The notes: a model not told the origin generated them from the sequence alone. Positions 1-6,580 are shown, counted from the first letter of the stretch. The stretch is 8,087 bases of DNA from Draconibacterium orientale (GCA_020718265.1 DYSM01000120.1:1-8087); one strand, 5' to 3'. Translations and numbers: made by a program.

Positions 1-8
1 TTCAAACT

Positions 9-2012
9 TCATTTCACCATTTCCAACAAATCGTCTTCGGAAATGATTTTGATGCCGAATTCGTTCACTTTTGCAAATTTTGAAGGTCCGACTTTGTCGC
101 CGGCGAGGAAGTAATCGGTTGATTTTGAGACCGAACTGACATTTTTTCCGCCGTTGCGTTCAATGATAGCTTTCAACTCGTCGCGAGAATGTTTGGCAAA
201 CGTGCCGGAAAGCACAATGCTCGCGCCTTTGAGTTTGTCGGACGCGCTTTCGGTTTCAACGATTTCAAACTGTAAACCTGCTGATTTTAAACGATTTATG
301 ATAATTCGATTTTCTTCATTTTTGAAAAAATCTATCACACTTTGGGCTATGCGTTCGCCGATTTCGTCAATATGCGTCAAAGTTTCCAAATCTGCATTTG
401 CCAGATTATCAATGGTTTTGAAGGCTTTTGCCAGATTTTTGGCAACCGTTGCGCCCACAAATCGAATTCCGATTCCGAACAACACGCGCTCAAATGGCAC
501 AAGTTTAGATTCTCCCAAACTTTCCAATAAATTTTGCGCTGATTTTTCCTTAAAACCGTCTAATTTCAATATTTGTTCGCGCGAAAGGTCGTATAAGTCC
601 GCAATAGTTTTGACGTAACCAGCATCGAATAAGGCTTTTACGGTTGCTTCGCCCATGTTTATGTCCATTGCTTTTCGTCCGACAAAATGTTCGATTTTGC
701 CTTTAATTTGCGGCGGACAATTCGGATTCGGACAGTAATGATTTGCTTCTTCGTCCGAGCGCACAAGCTCCGTCCCACATTCCGGACAATGCGTTGCATA
801 TTGAAATTCAACCGATTCCGCAGTTCTCAAACTTGGTTCGATACGCGTGATTTTCGGGATAATTTCGCCGCCTTTTTCCACATACACGCTGTCGCCGATG
901 CGCACGTCCAAGGCACGCATGACATCCGCATTGTGCAACGACGCGCGTTTCACAACCGTGCCGGCTAATTGCACGGGTTCGAGGTTTGCCACCGGCGTAA
1001 TCGCACCCGTTCTGCCGACTTGAAAATCAACCGAAAGCAATTTTGTGCAGGCTTCTTCTGCTTTAAATTTGTAGGAAATTGCCCAACGCGGCGATTTTCC
1101 GGTTGCACCCAAACGTTCCTGCAAAGTCAAATCATCCACTTTAATCACGATGCCGTCAATGTCGTATTCCAAATCCTTACGCGCTGTATCCCAGTAGTTT
1201 ATGAACTCAAAAACCTCGTCAATCGTATTTACTCGGCGCGTGTGGTCGGGTGTTTTGAATCCCCAAGATTTTGCACGCTGCAAGTTATCGTAATGCGAAT
1301 TTGTCGGTAAATTTTCAGACATCATAAAATACAAAAATGCGTCCAATTTTCGTTTTGCGGTTTGTGCCGAATTTTGCAATTTCAAAGCACCGGAAGCCGC
1401 ATTGCGCGGATTTGCCATTGGTGATTCGCCCGCTTCAGTGCGTTCAATATTCAGATTATCAAATACTTTGCGCGGCATCAAAACTTCGCCGCGAATTTCA
1501 AATTCTGCCGGAAAATCTTTCGAAAACGCAGAAATATCTTGCGGAATGGTGCGAATGGTGCGGGCGTTGTCGGTTACGTTGTCGCCTTGTTCGCCGTCTC
1601 CGCGCGTTACGGCTTGTGCGAGTTTTCCGTTTTTGTAGTTCAAACTTATGGCTGTACCGTCATATTTCAACTCACAAACATATTGATAGTCAGCATTTTC
1701 ACCCAAAAATCGGCGAATACGCCCGTCGAAATCGCGCAACTCACCTATATTATACGTGTTGCCCAACGAAAGCATCGGATATTTGTGTCGAACTTGCGAG
1801 AATTCCTTGTTGATGTCGCTGCCCACGCGCTTTGTAGGCGAATCGGGCGCGTCAAATTCCGGATATTTTGTTTCCAACTCGGCAAGTTCTTTGAGCAGCA
1901 TATCATACTCATAATCAGAGATTACCGAAGTTGATAACACATAATAATTGTGGTTGTGGCGGTGCAATTCGGCACGCAAAAATTCGATTTTTTCCTTTAT
2001 TTCGGATTTCAT
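9..2012 (-). CDS. ligA: NAD-dependent DNA ligase LigA, complete
   Basis: This is the replicative and repair ligase that seals 3'-OH/5'-phosphate nicks, using NAD+ as the adenylate donor. The 667-residue length is normal for the family. Domains in order: the NMN-binding Ia region near residues 20-40 (paired tyrosines Y23/Y24, then DYEYD at 33-37); the adenylation domain with the nucleotidyl-lysine motif KYDG (K116) and DGIVIK at 286-291; the OB fold with GRTG at 333-336; a four-cysteine zinc finger (C409, C412, C427, C432); helix-hairpin-helix repeats around 450-580; and a C-terminal BRCT domain from about 592 to the end. No key residue is missing. The ATG lies just behind a TAnnTTTG-type -7 box on the same strand, which implies a very short leader. 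The gene is divergent from the defence operon to its right and is probably the native core-genome flank. Confidence 0.98.
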   Translation of the reverse strand: MKSEIKEKIEFLRAELHRHNHNYYVLSTSVISDYEYDMLLKELAELETKYPEFDAPDSPTKRVGSDINKEFSQVRHKYPMLSLGNTYNIGELRDFDGRIRRFLGENADYQYVCELKYDGTAISLNYKNGKLAQAVTRGDGEQGDNVTDNARTIRTIPQDISAFSKDFPAEFEIRGEVLMPRKVFDNLNIERTEAGESPMANPRNAASGALKLQNSAQTAKRKLDAFLYFMMSENLPTNSHYDNLQRAKSWGFKTPDHTRRVNTIDEVFEFINYWDTARKDLEYDIDGIVIKVDDLTLQERLGATGKSPRWAISYKFKAEEACTKLLSVDFQVGRTGAITPVANLEPVQLAGTVVKRASLHNADVMRALDVRIGDSVYVEKGGEIIPKITRIEPSLRTAESVEFQYATHCPECGTELVRSDEEANHYCPNPNCPPQIKGKIEHFVGRKAMDINMGEATVKALFDAGYVKTIADLYDLSREQILKLDGFKEKSAQNLLESLGESKLVPFERVLFGIGIRFVGATVAKNLAKAFKTIDNLANADLETLTHIDEIGERIAQSVIDFFKNEENRIIINRLKSAGLQFEIVETESASDKLKGASIVLSGTFAKHSRDELKAIIERNGGKNVSSVSKSTDYFLAGDKVGPSKFAKVNEFGIKIISEDDLLEMVK

Positions 2013-2027
2013 GGTCTATTTTTTTTA

Positions 2028-2035
2028 CAAAGATA
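2028..2035 (-). promoter_or_regulatory. Candidate -7 box of the ligA promoter
   Basis: Read on the minus strand this is TATCTTTG, an exact match to the Bacteroidota primary-sigma -7 consensus TAnnTTTG. It ends 15 nt upstream of the ligA ATG, so transcription would begin only about 8-10 nt before the start codon. I found no TTTG at the expected 19-21 nt upstream; the nearest candidates are about 28 nt away. The assignment therefore rests on the -7 box alone. Confidence 0.45.
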
Positions 2036-2067
2036 ATTTTAATTTGAAAATGCGATACTATGTCAAA

Positions 2068-2087
2068 CAAAGTGTAGGACAACTTTG
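2068..2087. repeat. Short inverted repeat in the ligA/ptuA divergent region
   Basis: The arms CAAAGT and ACTTTG are exact reverse complements separated by 8 nt. The repeat lies between the candidate ligA -7 box and the candidate rightward promoter. It could be an operator for either gene or a chance palindrome. It has no T-tract and does not look like a terminator. Confidence 0.25.
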
Positions 2088-2118
2088 GACGTGTTTTAAT
2101 CAGAAAATTCAGTTCCAT

Positions 2119-2149
2119 TTTGAAATTTCGTATAAAATAGCTAATTTTG
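2119..2149 (+). promoter_or_regulatory. Candidate Bacteroidota promoter of the defence operon
   Basis: A TTTG -33 element (2119-2122) is separated by 19 nt from TAATTTTG (2142-2149), an exact TAnnTTTG -7 box. Both elements and their spacing fit the Bacteroidota primary-sigma pattern. The predicted start near 2155-2158 leaves a leader of about 16-19 nt before the ATG at 2174. It also argues against the in-frame TTG at 2147, which sits inside the -7 box and would not be transcribed from this promoter. Confidence 0.6.
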
Positions 2150-2173
2150 GAGCGAGAAAAATATAGACTTGCA

Positions 2174-3412
2174 ATGCGCATAAAAAATCTGAAAATTAAA
2201 AATATAGGTCCGTTTGAAGAAGGCTTTGTCGAATTTATCGACGAAAACGATAGTCTTGAACAACCTCCGATTACAATAATTACCGGCGAAAACGGCACGG
2301 GTAAAACGATTATTTTGGATGCGATAAGAGGTTTATTGTTAGGAGCTTATGGTGATTTAGATAGAAATATTGTGAGGAAAATATCTGATTTTGAAATAAA
2401 ATCGGAGCTATCAATCCCTTTTGGTAAAAATAAATTGTTTCAATATACTACACAAGAAGAAATATTCGCAAATAAATCAATTAAAAATAGTTTTGAAACG
2501 TCAAATATCATCTTCAATACACAGCTATTCAACCCCAAACCTGAACATTCTACTTGGATCGTAAACTATTGGACATCCCGCTTAGCATCAGATAATTTTG
2601 AAATAAAAAGCCTTGTTGCTCCTAAACCCGAAAATTACTTAAAAAACGCGTTTAGCGGAATTCAGCCGAATGTTGAAGTTACGCAACTCATCTGTTTTTT
2701 TGATTATTTGCGTTCAAGCAACAGTCCCAAAGAACAAGAAGTCGGCGAATATCTCTACCAAATTTTAAAGAAAATTATCAAACTGAGTTTGAATAACGGA
2801 GAATTCAAATACGTTGAACGTCAAACTCTTACACCTATAATCTTTCAATCTGGTTCAGAAATTTCTTTGGATAAATTAAGTAGCGGAAATTTGTATCTGA
2901 TACAGAGATTGGTTTCGTTATTAGGGCAAATGTATTCGGTTCATGTTTTGAACAAAACAGAAATTAACGAGCTGTGTAATGTGCCGGGACTGTTACTTAT
3001 AGATGAAGCTGAAAATCATTTGCATCCCAAGTGGCAAAAAACGTTTTTGAACTCAATTCTTGAAATTTTCCCGAATTTACAAATCATCGTAACCACACAT
3101 TCTCCATTCATAGTGTCGTCTGTCAAAAATGCGCGAGTGTATGTTTGCAAATCTATGAATGACTATTCAGTTGTTGAAAATCAGACAGATGTGTACTCCA
3201 ATATGCCTATTGAAGAAATTTTACTTACGCCGGTTTTTAACACAAATAGTTTTAATACCGAATTATCCGATTTGATAATTGCACGTAAGAAAGCAGTTCA
3301 TGCAAACGAAAAGACTAAGGCAAATGAAATAGAAAAAAAGCTTCTGGCACTCAATCCTGAATATTTTTCTTATTTTGAAGTTGAAAAACTTTTGTCCCAA
3401 ATTTCAAAATAA
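2174..3412 (+). CDS. PtuA-like AAA/ABC-type ATPase of a Septu-type defence pair
   Basis: This is a 412-residue P-loop ATPase of the RecF/SMC/OLD-like group. It opens with a strand typical of such proteins (MRIKNLKIKNIGPF) and then carries the Walker A motif GENGTGKT (residues 38-45). An ABC-type signature LSSG is at 235-238, a Walker B motif ending in D277/E278 follows, and a switch histidine H309 lies in VTTHSP. No TOPRIM or other nuclease domain is evident after the ATPase core; the C-terminal 70 or so residues are charged and helical. The HNH gene starts 5 nt downstream. An ATPase plus HNH nuclease pair is the hallmark of Septu (PtuA/PtuB), where the ATPase binds and controls the nuclease. 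The ATG at 2174 is preferred over an in-frame TTG at 2147 that lies in the promoter. Other ATPase-HNH defence pairs exist, so the subtype is uncertain. Confidence 0.8.
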   Translation: MRIKNLKIKNIGPFEEGFVEFIDENDSLEQPPITIITGENGTGKTIILDAIRGLLLGAYGDLDRNIVRKISDFEIKSELSIPFGKNKLFQYTTQEEIFANKSIKNSFETSNIIFNTQLFNPKPEHSTWIVNYWTSRLASDNFEIKSLVAPKPENYLKNAFSGIQPNVEVTQLICFFDYLRSSNSPKEQEVGEYLYQILKKIIKLSLNNGEFKYVERQTLTPIIFQSGSEISLDKLSSGNLYLIQRLVSLLGQMYSVHVLNKTEINELCNVPGLLLIDEAENHLHPKWQKTFLNSILEIFPNLQIIVTTHSPFIVSSVKNARVYVCKSMNDYSVVENQTDVYSNMPIEEILLTPVFNTNSFNTELSDLIIARKKAVHANEKTKANEIEKKLLALNPEYFSYFEVEKLLSQISK

Positions 3413-3417
3413 AGGGC

Positions 3418-4071
3418 ATGATACACCTCGACAGACTATCAAAACCTGACATTTTGGAGGCAAAACAAAAGGAATGGACGGACAAATTTATTGCCTCCGG
3501 AAAATCACGCCCCGATTTCTCAAAATACGGTCATTCAGAAATTTCCGAAACTTTACGCTCAATAAGTTTCAATAAATGTTACTACTGCGAACGAAAACTC
3601 ACTGATATTCACTCGGAAATAGACCATTATATCGAAGTTTCGGATACGACAGGAAAGGCATTGGCTTTTGATTGGGAAAATTTATTTTTAGCTTGTCAAA
3701 ACTGCAACAACAAGTTTCCGAACTCTAAAATCCCTGTAAATCAAGCATTAAATCCATTCTATGACTCTGACTATGAAATTGAGTCCCATTTAACTTTTGA
3801 GAATGAAATCATCACTGCACAAAACAACTCTGAAATCGGATTACGGACAATTCAAAAATTCAAGTTGGATTCCGATTCGCTTGACAAAATCAGAAGTAAA
3901 CATTTACTAAATTTTAAGGACGTATTGTTGAAAATCCGAGAAAACCAAATCGCAAATCAAGGCAGACCAATATCAGCAGAAGAGAAACAAATCATTCAAA
4001 AATTTGCACAAAAAGATGCACCATTCTCATTGATGTTCAAACTTTTACTCAAAAAAGTAAAATATATTTGA
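3418..4071 (+). CDS. PtuB-like HNH endonuclease of the Septu-type pair
   Basis: This 217-residue protein has a well-formed HNH/zinc nuclease core: CYYC (C54, C57), the D69-H70 pair that supplies the general-base histidine, N88 in the ENL segment, and CQNCN (C93, C96, N97). The four cysteines should bind a structural zinc. Residues 1-50 are a short charged lead-in that resembles retron-Ec78/Septu-associated HNH proteins, and residues 125-217 are mostly helical without a motif I recognise. The gene starts 5 nt after the ATPase stop and is almost certainly co-transcribed with it. The inferred role is cutting nucleic acid on phage infection under control of the ATPase. Catalytic residues are intact. 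No reverse transcriptase is nearby, so this is a stand-alone Septu-type pair and not a retron. Confidence 0.8.
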   Translation: MIHLDRLSKPDILEAKQKEWTDKFIASGKSRPDFSKYGHSEISETLRSISFNKCYYCERKLTDIHSEIDHYIEVSDTTGKALAFDWENLFLACQNCNNKFPNSKIPVNQALNPFYDSDYEIESHLTFENEIITAQNNSEIGLRTIQKFKLDSDSLDKIRSKHLLNFKDVLLKIRENQIANQGRPISAEEKQIIQKFAQKDAPFSLMFKLLLKKVKYI

Positions 4072-4074
4072 AAC

Positions 4075-4383
4075 ATGGAAAATGAAAAACATTTAACCCT
4101 CACACGCAAAGCATTTTGGGATGTGAATTTCGATAAACTTATCGAACAACGGGACGCGTATGCAAGTTTCATTGTGCGCAAGGTTTTTCAGTTCGGAACG
4201 TTTGAGGATGTACGCAGTGTTACAGCCTATTACGGGCACGAAAAGGTCATCGAAATTCTCAAAAACGCAGAATATTTGCCGGAAATAACCTTACATTTTG
4301 CATCGGCGATTTTTAAAATTGACAAAACAGAATTCAAATGTTACACAAAAATACAACAACGCCCTTTCTCTTCCAAACGCTGA
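4075..4383 (+). CDS. DUF6922-like small protein, probable antitoxin of the adjacent nucleotidyltransferase
   Basis: This 102-residue protein contains an FWD segment near residue 14, a run of the type F-I-V-R-K-V-F-x-x-G at about 32-41, a YYGHE motif near 51-55, and a terminal F-K-C-Y region near 87-90. That pattern matches my recollection of DUF6922 proteins, which often sit directly before AbiEii-type nucleotidyltransferases in Bacteroidota. It starts 3 nt after the HNH stop, and its last 46 nt overlap the toxin gene in another frame, which suggests translational coupling. An antitoxin role is inferred from the gene order. It does not look like the classical AbiEi winged-helix antitoxin, since it is much shorter and no helix-turn-helix is obvious. 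Confidence 0.68.
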   Translation: MENEKHLTLTRKAFWDVNFDKLIEQRDAYASFIVRKVFQFGTFEDVRSVTAYYGHEKVIEILKNAEYLPEITLHFASAIFKIDKTEFKCYTKIQQRPFSSKR

Positions 4384-4985
4384 CCGAACTCATGTCGTGG
4401 GACGCTTTGGCTGACTTTCGCTTAGTCGGCGGAACAAATCTCAGTCTTCGGCTCGGACATCGTAAAAGCATTGATATTGATATGTTTAGTGATGTAGATT
4501 TCGATAAAGAAACTCTATCAAAATTGTTCCGAAAAAAATATCCGAACGCAGAAATTCGCAACATTGTTTTTGGATTGACCATTTATTTGCCCGCTCATGA
4601 CTCCGGATTTTTGAAGTTGGACATTATGGAAACAGACAAATTTATTCGCAATTTTGTAACGATTGAAAACATACGATTCGCACATTTTGAAGATATTGCA
4701 GCCATGAAATTGGAGGCAATCACAAGTCGAAAAACGAAAAAAGATTATTTCGACATTGCTGAACTTCTGAAAATGTTTACTTTTGAAGATCTTCTAAAAT
4801 TTTACGCCGAACGATACCCATTCAACGAAGTAAAGCAGGTTTTGGAAAACATAACTTATTTCAGTAACGAATGTGAATCAGATTTCGACCCCGATGTTTT
4901 GAACGAACAAGATTGGACTTCTGTGAAATTCTCAATTTCAGATACTTTTGATGATTATATTACTAAGAAAATCAAAAAAATATGA
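4338..4985 (+). CDS. AbiEii/MenA-type nucleotidyltransferase toxin
   Basis: This 215-residue protein belongs to the DNA polymerase beta-like nucleotidyltransferase superfamily. The GG motif is at residues 31-32 (LVGGT), the metal-binding pair is D46-x-D48 (SIDIDMF), and the third acidic residue is probably D95 in LKLDIM. A helical R131-K132-x-x-K-D136-Y-x-D139 block follows, as in the AbiEii/AbiGii family. Characterised relatives are toxins of abortive-infection or toxin-antitoxin modules; MenA adds nucleotides to tRNA 3' ends. The ATG at 4338 is preferred over M19 (4392) because family members usually carry the MLHKNT-like lead-in and a helix before the GG motif. It overlaps the upstream gene by 46 nt and the downstream DUF3078 start by 4 nt. 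The active site looks intact. The target RNA or protein cannot be told from sequence. Confidence 0.88.
   Translation: MLHKNTTTPFLFQTLTELMSWDALADFRLVGGTNLSLRLGHRKSIDIDMFSDVDFDKETLSKLFRKKYPNAEIRNIVFGLTIYLPAHDSGFLKLDIMETDKFIRNFVTIENIRFAHFEDIAAMKLEAITSRKTKKDYFDIAELLKMFTFEDLLKFYAERYPFNEVKQVLENITYFSNECESDFDPDVLNEQDWTSVKFSISDTFDDYITKKIKKI
4920..4950 (+). promoter_or_regulatory. Candidate internal promoter for the DUF3078 gene
   Basis: TACTTTTG (4943-4950) matches the TAnnTTTG -7 consensus exactly. TCTG (4920-4923), one mismatch from TTTG, lies 19 nt upstream. Transcription would start near 4957, about 25 nt before the ATG at 4982. The promoter lies inside the 3' end of the toxin gene and could let the outer-membrane protein be expressed independently of the defence operon. 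Confidence 0.4.
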
Positions 4986-5953
4986 AAAAGTTTTTTTTAA
5001 ATTTAACATTGATAACAATTTTATTTTCTGCAAGTTACGCACAAGTAACCGACAAAGAAGACGAACTGAAAAAAAATGCCGTGGACACCGTGGAAGGTTG
5101 GCGAACGAAAGCCGTTTTTAACGTAAACATGTCGCAAGTTGCGCTTAAAAATTGGTCTGCAGGCGGACAGAATTCATTTTCAGTCAATGGGTTAGCGAGT
5201 TTTAATGCCGATTATGACAACAAAAAATTATCGTGGGAAAACCAGCTCGATATGGGCTACGGAATTCTGCAACAAGGTAGAAAAGACGTCGGAATTTTAC
5301 AAAAAACCGACGATAAAATTGACTTCGCCTCCAAATACGGACAAAAAGCGACAGACAAACTCTATTACGCTGCCTTACTGAATTTTAAGACCCAATTTAC
5401 AGACGGTTTCGATTACGCTAACAACGATTCGGTTGCGATTTCTAAATTCATGGCACCCGCCTATCTGCTTGGTGCATTGGGTTTTGACTACAAACCTGAC
5501 AAGAAATTCTCAGCGTTTATTGCACCGGTTACATCAAAAACCACGTTCGTTCAAAATCAGACACTTGCAGATTCCGGCGCGTATGGGGTTGAAAAAGCAA
5601 AATTTAACGAAGCTAAGCAACTGATTACTCATGGAAAACAGTTGCGCAGCGAGTTCGGCGGATACGCAAAATTTTCGTATAAGGCTGATATTATGACAAA
5701 TGTAACCTTACAAACTAAATTGGATGTGTTTTCAAATTATTTGAACAATCCGCAAAATATAGATATTAGTTGGGATGTAATGCTGAATCTGAAAGTAAAC
5801 AAATATATCACCGTAAATATCAATACTCTAATGCTTTACGACGACGACATCAAATTTGAATTCGACACGGACGGCGACGGCGTTACCGACCAAAAAGGTC
5901 CGCGAACACAGTTTAAAGAACTTTTTGGGGTTGGTTTTTCATTGAAACTGTAA
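4982..5953 (+). CDS. DUF3078-like secreted outer-membrane beta-barrel protein
   Basis: This 323-residue protein has a classical signal peptide: MKK, a hydrophobic core to about residue 17, and a likely signal peptidase I cut after A20 (SYA before Q21). The mature part resembles DUF3078, with the conserved NWSAGGQNSFS stretch near residues 57-67, then alternating beta strands (SWENQLDMGYG, YYAALLNFKTQF, FGGYAKFSYKA) and a closing strand GVGFSLKL. These features indicate a beta-barrel in the outer membrane; its substrate is unknown. Residues 295-303 (DTDGDGVTD) form an Asp-rich loop of calcium-binding type just before the last strand. The start codon overlaps the toxin stop as ATGA, which is odd for a probable core-genome gene. 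A -7 box inside the toxin gene may give it its own promoter. Confidence 0.85.
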   Translation: MKKFFLNLTLITILFSASYAQVTDKEDELKKNAVDTVEGWRTKAVFNVNMSQVALKNWSAGGQNSFSVNGLASFNADYDNKKLSWENQLDMGYGILQQGRKDVGILQKTDDKIDFASKYGQKATDKLYYAALLNFKTQFTDGFDYANNDSVAISKFMAPAYLLGALGFDYKPDKKFSAFIAPVTSKTTFVQNQTLADSGAYGVEKAKFNEAKQLITHGKQLRSEFGGYAKFSYKADIMTNVTLQTKLDVFSNYLNNPQNIDISWDVMLNLKVNKYITVNINTLMLYDDDIKFEFDTDGDGVTDQKGPRTQFKELFGVGFSLKL

Positions 5954-6000
5954 TAATTTGAAGTGTTGATTTGGTGATGTGATAATTTGAAAATGTAAAT
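5954..6000 (+). repeat. AT-rich degenerate intergenic repeat, copy A
   Basis: Directly after the DUF3078 stop is a run built from units such as GTTGATTTG, GTGATGTGATAATTTGA and AAATG. The 14-mer ATGTGATAATTTGA (5977-5990) recurs exactly at 7994-8007 after the kinase gene. I recall similar TGATAATTTGA/GATGTG runs as dispersed intergenic repeats in Bacteroidota genomes, but could not search for them. No hairpin terminator was found here. Confidence 0.6.
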
Positions 6001-6010
6001 ATTCTTTATT

Positions 6011-6034
6011 GTGTCTTAGTGCCTTCGTGGCTAA
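6011..6034 (+). repeat. Three imperfect 8-nt GTG units upstream of the helical-protein gene
   Basis: The stretch divides into GTGTCTTA, GTGCCTTC and GTGGCTAA, three imperfect octamers. It ends 21 nt before the ATG at 6056. Sequences of the type GTGTCTTNGTGCCTTNGTGG are, to my recollection, widespread dispersed elements close upstream of genes in several bacterial phyla. Their role is unclear. Confidence 0.5.
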
Positions 6035-6055
6035 TTATATTTCAAAAAAGAAAAA

Positions 6056-6580
6056 ATGGACAAAGAAAAATCAATGATGGACGATGCAAAAGGCTTTCTC
6101 TCAATGTGGAAGGACGAGTTTGCGACAAAAAATAAAGACATTTTGGAGCGCGCCGAAAAACGCCGACAAGATGCCGCCGCCGAAGATGCCGAAATGAAAC
6201 GCCTCTTCGATGAGCTGAAAGTGGAATACACCGGCATTGCCAAAGATTTGTATGACAAGCTGAAAATCAACGTGGAAGGTTTCACAACCGCCGTAAAAGA
6301 AGGCACGGCAACCGTTGCAGAAAAGTTGGAATTGGAGCAAGGCATGAAACAGCTTTACGATTTCTTAGTCGCAACGAAAAACGCCGGAGCCGAACAATTT
6401 CAAAAACTTTCAGCCGGGTTGAAATCCAAAATAGACAGCTTCGACACGGAACTGAAATCGGAACGCGAATCGCTTGGAGCTGATGCACTTAGTCAGCTTT
6501 CAAAACGAAATTCCGACATGGAAGCGGATATGAAACGCAAGCAAGACGACATCAAAAATATATTCGGCGACGATGAATAG
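6056..6580 (+). CDS. Unrecognised charged all-helical cytoplasmic protein
   Basis: I do not recognise this 174-residue protein. It contains no proline, cysteine or histidine and only one tryptophan (W18). It is rich in Lys, Glu, Asp and Ala, has no signal peptide or membrane segment, and ends in an acidic tail (FGDDE). Heptad-like hydrophobic spacing is visible over about residues 27-75 and 130-170, which suggests long helices or a coiled coil, possibly a helical bundle. The ATG at 6056 follows an A-rich leader typical of the phylum; ATGs at 6074 and 6077 are weaker alternatives. Its stop lies 5 nt inside the kinase-RapZ gene (8-nt overlap), so the two are probably co-translated. A scaffold or partner role for the kinase fusion is possible but is inference only. 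Confidence 0.8.
   Translation: MDKEKSMMDDAKGFLSMWKDEFATKNKDILERAEKRRQDAAAEDAEMKRLFDELKVEYTGIAKDLYDKLKINVEGFTTAVKEGTATVAEKLELEQGMKQLYDFLVATKNAGAEQFQKLSAGLKSKIDSFDTELKSERESLGADALSQLSKRNSDMEADMKRKQDDIKNIFGDDE

Noticed and set aside
154..1934. Several plus-strand open frames of 60-160 codons opposite ligA
   Set aside because: They are antisense to a fully conserved ligase, have Cys/Arg-rich sequence without motifs, and overlap one another in different frames.
2147..2173. TTG start giving a 9-residue longer ATPase
   Set aside because: The TTG lies within the -7 box of the best promoter, and the ATG at 2174 begins exactly at the usual N-terminal strand of the family.
2013..3417. A retron (reverse transcriptase with msr/msd RNA) linked to the PtuAB-like pair, as in retron Ec78
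   Set aside because: No reverse transcriptase is encoded anywhere in the window, and the 161-nt upstream region is too short for and lacks msr/msd-like structure.
4392..4985. Shorter nucleotidyltransferase starting at M19, which would remove the overlap
   Set aside because: The first 18 residues match the usual lead-in of AbiEii-family proteins, including the helix before the GG motif.
5954..6055. CRISPR-like array or rho-independent terminator after the DUF3078 gene
   Set aside because: The repeats are short, degenerate and lack regular spacers, and no GC-rich stem followed by a T-run is present.
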